Part shown: positions 31,826 through 41,700 of the stretch, one piece after another
Layout: each line of letters starts with the position of its first letter
Position numbering within the stretch: the first letter of the stretch is position 1
From: JBMNGH01 sp050949725
GTDB lineage: Bacteria > Bacillota > Thermosediminibacteria > Thermosediminibacterales > Tepidanaerobacteraceae
Length of the DNA: 64,000 bases
Direction of reading: 5' to 3'
Assembly: GCA_050949725.1 (NCBI GenBank)
Contig: JBMNGH010000006.1
Coordinates: forward strand, 124,001 to 188,000
The notes under the pieces: model-generated
The model's database searches: none
What the model saw: the letters and a program-made list of their open reading frames with translations, nothing else
What the model was told of the DNA's origin: nothing
Made by a program: the position numbers and the translations under genes

Positions 31826-33514
31826 CTAATTCGTCTTTAACCATTCATACATCTCATCAAACGGCATTGTGTTTAGCACATCACCCTTTTCAAGCCAACC
31901 TCGACGTGCAACCCAAACCCCGAAATTGATATCCTTTAAGCCTTCTTTTTCATGAGCATCTGTTCCAATAGTAATCTTGACGCCTTTATCCTTTGCTTTT
32001 TTTGCCATAATATCGTTTAAATCAAGTCTGTCAGGCGAGGAGTTTATCTCAAGTGCTGTACCTGTTTCAGCGGCCTTGTCGATAATCGCATCTATATCTA
32101 CATCATACGGGTCACGCCTTCCGAGTATTCGACCCGTGGGATGTGCAATTATGTCAACGTGTGGGTTCTCGCAAGCAGATAATATTCTATTTGTAATCTT
32201 TGCTCTTTCCTGTCTGAATCCAGTGTGTATTGAAGCTATTACAATATCGAGCTTACTCAAGACATCATCATTAAAATCCAGCTCATCAGATAATATGTCA
32301 ACTTCAATTCCTGTTAAAATTCTGAAGTTCTCTAAATTAGAATTTGTTTTTTTTATGAGTTCTATCTGCAACAAAAGTCTTTGCTCATCTAAGCCTTGAG
32401 CGATTTTTAAAGATTTTGAGTGATCTGTAATAGCAATATATTCATAACCAAGGGACATTGCATACTTGGCAATTGACTCTATGGAATGAGCTCCATCACT
32501 CCAATTGCTATGGACATGAACATCTCCCTTTATGTCATCTAGTTCTACAACATCAGGAAGTCTACTATCAATAGCTGCACTTATTTCTCCTCGGTTTTCT
32601 CTCAGCTCCGGTATAATATACGGAATGCCTATTGATTTGTATATTTCGGCTTCATTGTTTAGTGTTTTAGCAGCACTGCTCAAATCATGTCCTGTTTCTT
32701 TTGCTAAAGAATACATATTTTTAACATGTTCCATACAACCGGTATACTTATGAATCGACATAATATAACAAGCAGGATCAACAACCCTAAGATCAATCTT
32801 TATACCTAAATCGTGTTTTGCAATTATTCTTTTCTGGTCTTTATAAATTACTTCTGTAATCCTCGGGAAACGTGCAAAACCATCAATAACCTCAGTTTTA
32901 GAATCTGAGGCTACGAGCAAGTCTATATCATCAATTATTTCTTTTCTACGTCTAAGGCTACCGACACACTCTACTTCTTTAACTTCTGCCATGCTTTTAA
33001 GCTTTAGAATAACATCGTTTGCAATGATTAAAGCTTGAGAGAGCGTTAAGTTCCCTATGCCTTCTTTCAGCATTTTTATTCCTCTCAGTATTAAAAGCTC
33101 GGTTTTGGCACCCATGCCTGGCAATACTCTTATTAAGTGTGCTCTGGCAGCCCTTTCAAGCTCCTCAATAGAAGATACCTTTAAGGCATCATAAATAACC
33201 TTAATCTTTTTTGCCCCAAAACCAGGTATTTTAAGCATCTCAACCAAAACCCGCGGACATTTTTTCTTTAAATCTTCATAGTATCTACAAGATCCCGTCG
33301 CGATTATTTCTGTGATTTTTTCTGAAATGGCTTTGCCTATCGCATCTATTTCCTCCAGAGAGTGTTCTTTGATAAAATCTTTTAACTCCACGCGTAAATT
33401 TGAAATTGCCCGAGCTGCTTTTCTATAAGCCATCACTTTGTAGTAGCTGTCTCCCCTAATTTCAAGCATGTCAGCTATTTCTGTCAGTATAGATGAAATT
33501 TCAAAGTTTCTCAT
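31826..33514 (-). CDS. polX: Family X DNA polymerase with PHP domain (PolX)
   Basis: About 562 residues. The N-terminal half is a pol beta-like domain with two helix-hairpin-helix segments (PGFGAKKIKVIYD, PGMGAKTEL) and the metal site CVGSLRRRKEIIDDIDLLVA split around residue 190; the C-terminal half is a PHP phosphoesterase (HVHSNWSDG, ITDHSKSL, IGTDAHEKEGL). Enzymes of this kind fill short gaps in base-excision repair and have 3'-5' exonuclease activity. I chose ATG at 33514 (AGGG 10 nt upstream), which fits the family N-terminus. Lies between zapA and mutS2. Confidence 0.95.
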   Translation of the reverse strand: MRNFEISSILTEIADMLEIRGDSYYKVMAYRKAARAISNLRVELKDFIKEHSLEEIDAIGKAISEKITEIIATGSCRYYEDLKKKCPRVLVEMLKIPGFGAKKIKVIYDALKVSSIEELERAARAHLIRVLPGMGAKTELLILRGIKMLKEGIGNLTLSQALIIANDVILKLKSMAEVKEVECVGSLRRRKEIIDDIDLLVASDSKTEVIDGFARFPRITEVIYKDQKRIIAKHDLGIKIDLRVVDPACYIMSIHKYTGCMEHVKNMYSLAKETGHDLSSAAKTLNNEAEIYKSIGIPYIIPELRENRGEISAAIDSRLPDVVELDDIKGDVHVHSNWSDGAHSIESIAKYAMSLGYEYIAITDHSKSLKIAQGLDEQRLLLQIELIKKTNSNLENFRILTGIEVDILSDELDFNDDVLSKLDIVIASIHTGFRQERAKITNRILSACENPHVDIIAHPTGRILGRRDPYDVDIDAIIDKAAETGTALEINSSPDRLDLNDIMAKKAKDKGVKITIGTDAHEKEGLKDINFGVWVARRGWLEKGDVLNTMPFDEMYEWLKTN

Positions 33515-33521
33515 GATTTTG

Positions 33522-33797
33522 TCAACCCTTTTGTTCACTTTCCAGCATTGCCAAAAATTCTTCATACTCCTGTTTCATTTTAAATAACTCGTCTGTTATA
33601 TTAAGTGCTGCAAGTATTGTTATTTTGGTCATGCTCAGCTGAGGATGGTTTTTTGAAAGGCTACTGATCTTTTTGTCTACATACAAAGCAACTTGTTTTA
33701 TATAATCAGTCGAAGCCGCACCTTTTATATAATAGTCTTCTCCATTAATTCTGACTTTAAGCCTGTTGATTTTCTCTCCGGTCTCCTTCTGCATCAA
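33522..33797 (-). CDS. zapA: Cell division protein ZapA
   Basis: A 91-residue protein: a small globular head (INGEDYYIKGAAS) and a C-terminal coiled coil that begins about residue 55. ZapA cross-links FtsZ filaments. The position pheT-zapA-polX-mutS2 is typical of Firmicutes. Confidence 0.88.
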   Translation of the reverse strand: MMQKETGEKINRLKVRINGEDYYIKGAASTDYIKQVALYVDKKISSLSKNHPQLSMTKITILAALNITDELFKMKQEYEEFLAMLESEQKG

Positions 33798-33852
33798 TAA
33801 TCACCCTTAAGATATTTTAAAATACTTATTCTTTATTTTTCAATAAAATCCT

Positions 33853-36249
33853 TTATTCTCTAAGGGTACCGTTAAATTTTTTCTTTAATCCCTCTTTAAC
33901 CTTATTGTGAATTTCGTTAACCTCAACATCAGTTAAAGTTCTGTTTGAATCTCTGTAAATGATTGAAAAGGCTAGGCTTTTGAAACCCGATGAGATTTGG
34001 TCACCTTTATAAACATCAAACAGTTCTACTTTCTCTAAAAGATCCCCTGTCAAATTTCTTATTTCTTCAATTAGAGAACCTGCTGGGACTTTTTCTTCAA
34101 CAATTATCGAAAGGTCCCTTTCCGATGAAGGATACCTTGACAAAGGTTTAAACTTGATCATATGGGAAGCATTATCCAAAAGCAAATCTAAGGACAGTTC
34201 AGCCATCAAAACGCGTTGTCCTATATCATAGTTTTCGAGAACATCAGGGTGTAATTCTCCGGCATATCCAATCTGCTGTCCGTTTATCTCTATCTTGCAA
34301 AACTTTCCGGGATGAAAGGTAAAATGCTTTCCTTGTAAAAAAGTAAATTTTACAATTTTTAACAATGCAAATAATGTTTCAATAGCCCTTTTTAAATCAA
34401 AAAAATCAAACTTCTCTCCGCTCATGCACAGTGCAATTTTCTTTTCTTCAATCGGCAACTGCTTCATCGGAATTTCCTTTGGTTTATATACTGACCCCAT
34501 CTCAAATAACTTTATGTCTTCTACCTTTTGGTTGAGATTGTATTTAACTACGTCTAATATTCCAGGGACTAAAGTTGTCCTCATTACACTATGGTCTTCA
34601 CCTAACGGATTTTTGATTGCGACAACGTTCCTCAATTCACTCTCTGTGGTAGCATTGATTTTGTCAAATACCTTAGGACTGATAAAAGAGTAGGTATAAA
34701 CTTCGTAAAAACCTATATTTGCCAATAATTGTTTTATTTTATCATAATATTTTTGATGCATACTCAGTTTGCCCCTGGTGGCATCCGCTTGCGGAAGCGT
34801 GGACGGTAATTTGTCATAGCCGTAAATCCTTGCAACCTCTTCAATAAGATCTGCATTTTGTGAAATGTCGATCCTAAATGTAGGTATCACTGCCCAATAG
34901 TTGTTTTCCTTTTCAAATATATTTATTTGCAGCCTCTTAAAAATATCAGTAAGCTGCCCCACTGAAAGATCTAACCCAAGGGTCTTGTTTATTTTATCAG
35001 GATTGAATTGTATGGTCTTTTCCTCTTTTTTATTAACATATACGTCCTTGACTCCTTTTAACACCTTTCCTGCATTCAAATGCTCAATTAACTGACATGC
35101 TCTGTTTGCGGCAAGAGCGCATAAGTTTGAATCTAATCCCTTTTCAAATCTCATTGAGGCTTCTGACCTCAAACCAAGCCTTTTAGATGTTTTTCTTATG
35201 CTTGATCCTGCAAAATTTGCCGATTCAATCAGCAGCATTTTTGTTGTGCTCCTAACTTCTGTCTCTTTTCCTCCCATTACTCCTGCTAATGCTACAGGAT
35301 TATTTTCATCGGCTATGACGAGCATATCTTCTGTAAGATTTCTTGTTGCATCATCTAAAGTCACAAGCTTTTCTGAATATCTTCCCCGCCTTACCACAAT
35401 GGTTTTTCCCCGAATCTTTTCAAAGTCAAACGCATGCAAGGGCTGTCCCATTTCCAGCATGACATAATTGGTTATGTCGACTATGTTGTTTATAGGCCTA
35501 ACACCACAGGCTTGAAGTCTTCTTTGCATCCACAAAGGCGAAGGTTCTATTTTTACATCCTTAACTATTCTCGCAACATATCTGTTACATAAATCTTCAG
35601 CCTCGATACAGATATTAACGACGTCTTCCGTATTTTCCCCACACTCCTCTTTCAGATCAATCGAAGGGAGAGCAAATGTTGTATTTAAAGTTGCGGCTAC
35701 TTCTCTTGCTATTCCAATAATACTTAAGCAGTCAGGCCTGTTAGGAGTGATTTCAAAGTCGATGATAGCATCTTCAAGACCTAAATACTTTTTGACATCA
35801 CACCCAATAGGCGAATCTTGGGGCAAAATAAATATGCCTTCGCGGATTTCCGGTGAAAGCCCATTGTCGTCAATACCTAATTCTTTTGCGGAACACAGCA
35901 TCCCCTCTGACTTAATACCTCTGAATTCTGCCGTATTTATGAATTTTCCCCCGTGTATTTTTGCTCCTGGTAACGCTACCGGAACAATATCATTTTCTTT
36001 TATATTCACAGCCCCAGTAACTACCTGCAAATCATTATCGCCGACATCTACGGTAACAATAGTTAACTTATCTGCATTCGGGTGCTGAGTCAATTTTTTA
36101 ATTCTTCCTATAACTATATTGCTCAAATCTTTTCCGATGTATTGTACTCCTTCTACATTCGATCCAGACATCGTAAGTTTTTCTGTGAGCTCAAATAAAT
36201 CAAGGTCAAAATCAACGTATTCTTTTAACCAGCTGACTGGAACTAACAT
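33853..36249 (-). CDS. pheT: Phenylalanyl-tRNA synthetase beta subunit
   Basis: A 798-residue subunit of the alpha2-beta2 enzyme. Domain order is as usual: tRNA-binding OB-fold (about 40-150, with HPNADKLTIVTVDVG), B3/B4 editing domain (about 210-400, with QPLHAFDFEKI), B5 (about 405-475), the catalytic-like core and the C-terminal ferredoxin-fold anticodon-binding domain (about 705-798, KFKPLSRYPSSERDLSI). Starts 16 bp after pheS; the pair is under T-box control. Confidence 0.97.
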   Translation of the reverse strand: MLVPVSWLKEYVDFDLDLFELTEKLTMSGSNVEGVQYIGKDLSNIVIGRIKKLTQHPNADKLTIVTVDVGDNDLQVVTGAVNIKENDIVPVALPGAKIHGGKFINTAEFRGIKSEGMLCSAKELGIDDNGLSPEIREGIFILPQDSPIGCDVKKYLGLEDAIIDFEITPNRPDCLSIIGIAREVAATLNTTFALPSIDLKEECGENTEDVVNICIEAEDLCNRYVARIVKDVKIEPSPLWMQRRLQACGVRPINNIVDITNYVMLEMGQPLHAFDFEKIRGKTIVVRRGRYSEKLVTLDDATRNLTEDMLVIADENNPVALAGVMGGKETEVRSTTKMLLIESANFAGSSIRKTSKRLGLRSEASMRFEKGLDSNLCALAANRACQLIEHLNAGKVLKGVKDVYVNKKEEKTIQFNPDKINKTLGLDLSVGQLTDIFKRLQINIFEKENNYWAVIPTFRIDISQNADLIEEVARIYGYDKLPSTLPQADATRGKLSMHQKYYDKIKQLLANIGFYEVYTYSFISPKVFDKINATTESELRNVVAIKNPLGEDHSVMRTTLVPGILDVVKYNLNQKVEDIKLFEMGSVYKPKEIPMKQLPIEEKKIALCMSGEKFDFFDLKRAIETLFALLKIVKFTFLQGKHFTFHPGKFCKIEINGQQIGYAGELHPDVLENYDIGQRVLMAELSLDLLLDNASHMIKFKPLSRYPSSERDLSIIVEEKVPAGSLIEEIRNLTGDLLEKVELFDVYKGDQISSGFKSLAFSIIYRDSNRTLTDVEVNEIHNKVKEGLKKKFNGTLRE

Positions 36250-36265
36250 TGTTGCACAATCCTCC

Positions 36266-37282
36266 TTAAAATTGCTGTAAAAATCTCATGTCATTTTCAT
36301 AAAAAAGTCTCATGTCATTTATGCCATATTTTAGCATAGCAATTCTCTCTATACCAAGGCCAAACGCAAATCCATTTATCTTTTCCGTGTCGTATCCCAC
36401 ATTGTTCAGAACATTTGGATGGACCATGCCGCACCCCAAAATTTCCAACCATCCGGTGTATGAACAAATCCTGCATCCCTGACCTTTACAAGAAATACAT
36501 GAAATATCAAGCTCCGCACTAGGCTCGGTGAAGGGAAAGTAGTGAGGTCTAAACCGGATTTCCCTTTTTGCCCCAAACATCTCCCTTGCAAATTCAATAA
36601 GTGTACCTTTAAGATCACCCATTGTGTAATGCTCACCAATGGCCAAACCCTCAACCTGATGAAATATGGGAGAATGAGTAGAATCTACAGCATCAGAACG
36701 GTATACCCTCCCGGGAGCAATTATCTTCAGCGGTGGCTTTCTCCTCTCCATTGTCCTGATCTGGACAGGTGACGTCTGTGTCCTGAGCAAAATACTATCA
36801 GTAATATAAAAGGTGTCCTGAACATCTCTTGCAGGATGGTCCTCAGGAGTATTTAACGCTTCAAAATTATAATAATCCAGTTCTATTTCAGGCCCCTCTG
36901 CAACCTCATATCCCATACCTATAAATATTTCCTTTATTTCGTCTAATATTAAAGTCAGCGGATGTTTATGCCCGATGTCCAAAAGAGTCGGAATTGTAAC
37001 ATCGATAAATTCCTTTTCCAACTTCTGTTCTTTTGCTTTTTGCTTTAATAAGGTTGACTTTTCTGTAAACTTTTGTTCAAGGGATTGTTTGATATCATTG
37101 GCCAATTTGCCTATTTCAGGTCTTTCCTCAGGCGAAATAGAGGCCATCCCTCTTAATATTTGGGTCAGCTCCCCTTTTTTTCCCAGATATTTCACTTTAA
37201 GCTCATTTAGTTCTTCAATGCTCTCAGCTTTAGACAGAGAGTCAAGAGATTTTTCTTTCAAAAGTAGTAAGGAATCTTTCAT
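36266..37282 (-). CDS. pheS: Phenylalanyl-tRNA synthetase alpha subunit
   Basis: A 338-residue class II synthetase subunit. N-terminal coiled coil (about 1-85), then motif 2 with PGRVYRSDAVDSTHSPIFHQ (about 190-209) and motif 3 with GFAFGLGIERIAML (about 308-321). Catalyses Phe-AMP formation and transfer to tRNA-Phe. GGAGG precedes the ATG; the T-box terminator is 48 bp upstream. Confidence 0.97.
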   Translation of the reverse strand: MKDSLLLLKEKSLDSLSKAESIEELNELKVKYLGKKGELTQILRGMASISPEERPEIGKLANDIKQSLEQKFTEKSTLLKQKAKEQKLEKEFIDVTIPTLLDIGHKHPLTLILDEIKEIFIGMGYEVAEGPEIELDYYNFEALNTPEDHPARDVQDTFYITDSILLRTQTSPVQIRTMERRKPPLKIIAPGRVYRSDAVDSTHSPIFHQVEGLAIGEHYTMGDLKGTLIEFAREMFGAKREIRFRPHYFPFTEPSAELDISCISCKGQGCRICSYTGWLEILGCGMVHPNVLNNVGYDTEKINGFAFGLGIERIAMLKYGINDMRLFYENDMRFLQQF

Positions 37283-37329
37283 CTTTAAACCTCCATACTA
37301 ATAGTGCGTGTAACACTGTTTTTTAATAA

Positions 37330-37565
37330 AAAACTTTCGCCCCGTGTAGGGACGAAAGTTTACTTCCGTTGTACCACCCTTTTTTAGTTTATTAAAACCC
37401 TCTGTACTTTAACGGTGATAGACCGGAGGGACCTACTGCTATTTCAGACCCTCGGCTCCAGAGTGAACTATTAGTGGCCCCCTAACTTAAAAGAGCTTTC
37501 AGTCTTTGGCTCTCTCTCCCTGAAAGTTTTAACCACTCTACCTCTCTATCATAGCCTTTTATCGC
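37330..37565 (-). promoter_or_regulatory. T-box riboswitch (tRNA-Phe) controlling pheST
   Basis: The T-box core GGGTGGTAC (near 37371-37379) is followed by a terminator with stem CTTTCGTCCC/GGGGCGAAAG and a T-run (37331-37358). Upstream, a long stem I with AGGGAGAGAGAGCC and a candidate specifier UUC (in AATAGTTCACTC) fits phenylalanine. Uncharged tRNA-Phe would stabilise the antiterminator. The gap 37566-37701 holds nothing else that I recognise apart from space for the promoter. Confidence 0.9.
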
Positions 37566-37701
37566 AAAAGCAACTTCCTATAAAAAAGATAAGCTGTTAT
37601 AGATCCTGTGGCCTCAAATATGTTCCAAAAAAAGTCGGCGGTCAGCAAAACTAGACCACGCCCTTTCCTTAGGTTTACAAACATTATACCACAGCGTTTG
37701 C

Positions 37702-38514
37702 TTATTTACAAGCATCAGGGCTTGTCTTTATTCGTTGTTTGACTGCTTCATATAATATAATGCCACATGCTATGGCAACGTTTAAGGATTCTGCCCTGCC
37801 AAGCATTGGAATTTTTACTAATACATCGGAAATATCGACTATTTCTTCTGAAACACCGTCATCTTCTTGACCCATCACTATAATTGTTGACTTGGTGTAG
37901 TCTATATCATAATAATATGTGTGCGCGTTTAAGTGGGTAGTTACAATAGTTCCACCAATTTTTTTAAATTCATTTAATGCTTTAACCATATCGTCGACAC
38001 TGAGAAAAGGCAGATGAAAAACTGAGCCCATAGTCGATCTTACGACTTTAGGGTTAAATACATCAACACAGCCTTTACTCAATATCAAACCGTTTATTCC
38101 AGCAGCATCAGCCGTTCTGATAATCGTGCCCATATTACCAGGATCTCCTATTCTGTCTAGGGCTAAGGTCAAGCCGTTTTCTATAAAAAAATCGTTAAAG
38201 CTCTTTTTTTCTTTAACAACAGCCATTATCCCTTGGGGAGAAACTGTGTCTGACAGTTTGGTGTAAAAATCATGAGAAACAGCATACAGCTTTATTGATT
38301 TTTCCACAATTAGCCTTAATAACTTATTTCCTTGATGAGCTTTTAAAAACTTATCAGAAACAACAATAAATTCTACAGAATAATCTGAGTTGACGGCCTC
38401 TGTAACGTTTTTGAATCCTTCAACTAAAAAGCTATGGACCTTTTGCCTACTTGATGTATTTTTTAAAGATTTAATAAATTTTATACGTTTATTGGAAAGT
38501 TCATTTAAAAACAT
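37702..38514 (-). CDS. SpoU/TrmH-family RNA 2'-O-methyltransferase
   Basis: About 270 residues. An N-terminal substrate-binding domain (to about 100) is followed by the SPOUT fold with its three motifs: ALDRIGDPGNMGTIIRTADA (about 112-131), IIVMGQEDDGVSEE (about 201-214) and SLNVAIACGIILYE (about 230-243). Methylates rRNA or tRNA; target not evident. The start at 38514 is supported by GGTGA just upstream; an ATG at 38538 overlaps ktrA. Often found near pheST in Firmicutes, as here. Confidence 0.9.
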   Translation of the reverse strand: MFLNELSNKRIKFIKSLKNTSSRQKVHSFLVEGFKNVTEAVNSDYSVEFIVVSDKFLKAHQGNKLLRLIVEKSIKLYAVSHDFYTKLSDTVSPQGIMAVVKEKKSFNDFFIENGLTLALDRIGDPGNMGTIIRTADAAGINGLILSKGCVDVFNPKVVRSTMGSVFHLPFLSVDDMVKALNEFKKIGGTIVTTHLNAHTYYYDIDYTKSTIIVMGQEDDGVSEEIVDISDVLVKIPMLGRAESLNVAIACGIILYEAVKQRIKTSPDACK

Positions 38515-38530
38515 TTTTTCACCGACTTTG

Positions 38531-39184
38531 TTAAACATGCTTTTCTAATTTTTCTATATCTTTATTTTTCCCTACAACAATTAAGATATCTTCTTTTAAT
38601 ATGACACTATCTGCTTTCGGTGATACTAATATCTCTTTTCCTTCGCGTTTTATTGCTATGACGTTAAGCCCATACTTCGATCTCATATCAAGCTGTCTCA
38701 TGGTTTTGTTATGCCACTCAGGCAATGCCGTAATTTCAACAATGGAAAAATCCGCGGACAACTCAATATAATCCAATATGTTTGACGAAATAAGGTTGTG
38801 CGCAACCCGAACCCCCATGTCCCTTTCGGGGAAAATAACCCTATCGGCACCGATTTTATAGAGAACTTTCCCGTGTAGATCATTTTGCGCCTTAGCAACG
38901 ACATATCTAATGCCAAACTCTTTTAGTAATAATGTTACCAAAATACTTGACTGTATGTCATCACCTATACCGACTATGCCAACATCAAAATTGCGTATGC
39001 CTAAAGTTTTTAAAGTATTTTCATCAGTTGCATCCGCCTGCACTGTATGTGTAATCAAATCAGCCATAGATTGCACTATTTCTTCATCAATATCGATTCC
39101 TAAGACATCATAACCTAAATTGTACAGAGTTTTTGCAATGCTTGAACCAAATCGGCCTAAACCAATGACAACAAACTGTTTCAA
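38531..39184 (-). CDS. TrkA/KtrA-type potassium channel regulatory subunit
   Basis: A 217-residue RCK protein. The N-terminal Rossmann domain binds nucleotide through GLGRFGSSIAKTL (about 8-20) with the acidic ribose-binding end (GIDIDEE, about 30-36); the RCK_C domain spans about 135-217. It gates the K+ channel encoded just upstream in transcription order and may bind ATP/ADP or c-di-AMP. Starts at TTG with GGAGG upstream, 20 bp after ktrB. Confidence 0.92.
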   Translation of the reverse strand: MKQFVVIGLGRFGSSIAKTLYNLGYDVLGIDIDEEIVQSMADLITHTVQADATDENTLKTLGIRNFDVGIVGIGDDIQSSILVTLLLKEFGIRYVVAKAQNDLHGKVLYKIGADRVIFPERDMGVRVAHNLISSNILDYIELSADFSIVEITALPEWHNKTMRQLDMRSKYGLNVIAIKREGKEILVSPKADSVILKEDILIVVGKNKDIEKLEKHV

Positions 39185-39204
39185 GATATAATTACCTCCA
39201 ATTA

Positions 39205-40560
39205 TTATCCGACAAGCACTCTCTCTTCCGGATACTTTAACAAACCTGTTCTCTTCCGCCTTGTAAGAGCAAAGGCAAGGGTTAAAGGCCCCACTCTGCC
39301 CGCATACATTGTCAGCATAATAATAATTTTGCCAATGCCGGTCAATTTAGTTGTTACACCTAATGTCATGCCTACTGTTCCAAAAGCGGATGTTGCCTCA
39401 AACAAAAGCTCTATGAAACCTGCATTCTCAGTTAATGTAAGTATAAAGAAGGTTAGAATAAGCAGCATTATGGAAATTACGGCTATAACTACCCCTTTAT
39501 AGATATTATCAAAAGGAATTCTCCTTTGGTAAACTTCTACGTGTTCCTTTGAAGTAATAAGGCTGTACGTCATCATCATTATCAGTGCAAATGTAGATGT
39601 TTTAATACCTCCCCCAGTTGAGCCCGGAGAAGCACCTATAAACATGAGAATTATCGTAACAAGCTTCGATGGTAATCTTAATTGTGTAATATCTATTGTG
39701 CAGAAGCCGCAAGTTCTTGGGGTGACGGCCTGGAATAAAGATGCTAAGATTTTTCCTGTTGGGGTTAACGATGCAAGCGTACTTTCATTTGTGTTCTCCA
39801 GAAAGTAAAATGCTATAAAAGCTGATAGAATCAGGATTAGAGTAGTAGTGATAACTACTTTTGAATGTAAACCTAACTTCTTGAAACTCCTTGTACTAAA
39901 AATATCATAATTTACAGAAAAACCAAGGCTGCCAAAAACAATAAGACAAATAATTACTATATTTATTAACGGGTCTTGAACAAACTGCGTAAGGCTCCTA
40001 AAATTTCCCATAAGGTCAAATCCCGCGCTGTTAAAAGCAGAAACAGCGTGAAAAATACTATAATATATTCCCTTGGACAATCCGTAAATTTGGATAAACC
40101 TTAATGAAAGAAGTAATGAACCTATCCCTTCAAATATTAAAGCTGTAACTAATATATACCGAGTCAGTTTTACCACTCCGGCCAAGGTCAATTGATTTAA
40201 AGCCTCTTGCATCACAAGTCGTTCCCTTAACATTATTTTTTTACCCATTAAGAGAAAAACGAGTGTCGTCATTGACATAATCCCTAAGCCGCCAATTTGA
40301 ATCAACATAAGAATGACCACTTGACCGAAATATGAAAACTGTGTAAAAGTATCAACTACTACAAGACCGGTAACACATACTGCAGATGTTGCCGTAAACA
40401 GGGCATTTAAAATTCCAATACTCTGACCACTTTTCGATGCCACTGGTAAAGATAACAAAATGGCGCCAATAAAAATCAATAAAGCAAAGCCGGATGCCAG
40501 TATTTGAGTAGGTTTAAGGTTGGGGATCTTGATCTTTACCGCCTCCCGTATAGAGTCCAA
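39205..40560 (-). CDS. TrkH/KtrB-type potassium transporter
   Basis: A 451-residue membrane protein with about ten helices. Four pore loops are visible as glycine-containing filters after P-helices: TSAVCVTGL, SAFNSAGFDL, QAVTPRTCGF and TSAFGTVGMTLG; loop three precedes the ASPGSTGGGIKTST segment. Mediates K+ uptake with the RCK subunit. The start is uncertain: TTG at 40560 lies in the T-run of the rplT terminator and has no ribosome site, while GGGAGG occurs 9 codons inside and could serve an unusual start near MKIP. Confidence 0.92.
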   Translation of the reverse strand: MDSIREAVKIKIPNLKPTQILASGFALLIFIGAILLSLPVASKSGQSIGILNALFTATSAVCVTGLVVVDTFTQFSYFGQVVILMLIQIGGLGIMSMTTLVFLLMGKKIMLRERLVMQEALNQLTLAGVVKLTRYILVTALIFEGIGSLLLSLRFIQIYGLSKGIYYSIFHAVSAFNSAGFDLMGNFRSLTQFVQDPLINIVIICLIVFGSLGFSVNYDIFSTRSFKKLGLHSKVVITTTLILILSAFIAFYFLENTNESTLASLTPTGKILASLFQAVTPRTCGFCTIDITQLRLPSKLVTIILMFIGASPGSTGGGIKTSTFALIMMMTYSLITSKEHVEVYQRRIPFDNIYKGVVIAVISIMLLILTFFILTLTENAGFIELLFEATSAFGTVGMTLGVTTKLTGIGKIIIMLTMYAGRVGPLTLAFALTRRKRTGLLKYPEERVLVG

Positions 40561-40585
40561 AAAAAAGCGACCGTAGCCGCTTTTT
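40557..40585 (-). terminator. Terminator of the infC-rpmI-rplT operon
   Basis: Minus strand GCGGC, loop TACG, GTCGC, flanked by an A run and eight T; it starts immediately after the rplT stop and reaches the putative ktrB start. Confidence 0.85.
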
Positions 40586-40586
40586 C

Positions 40587-40940
40587 TTAGTTGTTGGCTT
40601 TTGCTATATCTATTAACTGCGAAAAACCATTAACATCATTTATTGCCATTTCCGAAAGCATCTTGCGATTTATCTGTATACCAGCCTTTTTTAAACCATT
40701 TATAAACTTGCTGTATGAAAGACCGTTCGATCTCGCCGCAGCATTGATTCTCGCAATCCACAGCTTTCTGAAATCACGCTTTCTGAGTTTACGCCCCCTG
40801 TAAGCATGAGATAACGCCTTAAGAACAGCCTGGTTAGCCGGTCTAAACAATTTGCTTTTTGAACCTCTATAACCCTTTGCAAGATTTATTATTTTTTTGT
40901 GTCTTTTATGGGCTGTTACACCTCTTTTTACTCTTGGCAT
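40587..40940 (-). CDS. rplT: 50S ribosomal protein L20
   Basis: 117 residues, beginning MPRVKRGVTAHKRHKK and containing HAYRGRKLRKRDFRKLWI; normal length. AAGGAGG stands 9 nt before the ATG at 40940. In Firmicutes L20 binds the operon leader to repress infC-rpmI-rplT. Confidence 0.97.
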   Translation of the reverse strand: MPRVKRGVTAHKRHKKIINLAKGYRGSKSKLFRPANQAVLKALSHAYRGRKLRKRDFRKLWIARINAAARSNGLSYSKFINGLKKAGIQINRKMLSEMAINDVNGFSQLIDIAKANN

Positions 40941-40963
40941 AATAAAATCCTCCTTCAAACTCG

Positions 40964-41161
40964 TTACATGTATGGAATCAGTTTGCTTACTCTTTTTTGA
41001 TCAGCTTTGCTGATATAAGCGGCTTTTCTCAAATGTCTTTTTCTTTTGGAGGTTTTTTTCGTTAAAATATGGCTCTTGTAGGCTTTGGACCGTTTAATTC
41101 TACCATTCTTAGATACTTTGAATCTTTTTGCTGCACCCCTATGTGTCTTTATCTTTGGCAT
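40964..41161 (-). CDS. rpmI: 50S ribosomal protein L35
   Basis: 65 residues starting MPKIKTHRGAAKRFKVS, strongly basic, usual length. AAGGAG stands before the ATG at 41161; the four codons upstream of it are not part of the protein. Confidence 0.96.
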   Translation of the reverse strand: MPKIKTHRGAAKRFKVSKNGRIKRSKAYKSHILTKKTSKRKRHLRKAAYISKADQKRVSKLIPYM

Positions 41162-41169
41162 GTATTTCG

Positions 41170-41700
41170 TCACTCCTTAGACGTATTTTGTCTCGGCGAA
41201 ATAATCATTATCATATTTCTACCTTCTATCTGAGGCATTTTTTCTATAACGCCTAGTTCTTTGACACAGTCAGCCATTTGTTTGAGCACTTTCTCGCCTA
41301 AAGTGGTATGGGTTATTTCTCTACCTCGAAATTTAATAGAAGCCTTTACTTTATTGCCATCCTTTAAAAACCGAATGGCATTTTTAACCCTTACCTGAAA
41401 ATCGTGTTCATCTATATTGGGGTTCATCCGTATTTCTTTCATGTTTATTATTTTCTGGTTTTTTCGGGCTTCTTTTTCCCTTTTACTCTGTTCATATTTA
41501 TATTTCCCATAGTCCATAATCTTGCATACTGGTGGCGTTGCTCCAGAAGCAACCCTTACAAGATCAAGGTGACTTTCTTGAGCTCGGCGCAATGCATCTT
41601 TCAAAGACATTATACCCAGATTACGCCCCTCTGAATCTATAACCCTTACCTCTCGTGCTTTAATTTCATGGTTGACCTGTATTTCTTTTTCTTTGCTAAT
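41170..41700 (-). CDS. infC: Translation initiation factor IF-3, AUU start
   Basis: About 176 residues. The N-domain has VRVIDSEGRNLGIM and the C-domain MKEIRMNPNIDEHDFQVRVK; normal IF-3. No ATG/GTG/TTG fits: the ribosome site GGAGGTG (41713-41707) is followed by 6 nt and ATT (41700-41698), the rare start used by infC in many bacteria. IF-3 discriminates against AUU, which provides autoregulation. A TTG at 41715 would place the ribosome site inside the gene. Immediately precedes rpmI. Confidence 0.93.
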   Translation of the reverse strand: MSKEKEIQVNHEIKAREVRVIDSEGRNLGIMSLKDALRRAQESHLDLVRVASGATPPVCKIMDYGKYKYEQSKREKEARKNQKIINMKEIRMNPNIDEHDFQVRVKNAIRFLKDGNKVKASIKFRGREITHTTLGEKVLKQMADCVKELGVIEKMPQIEGRNMIMIISPRQNTSKE

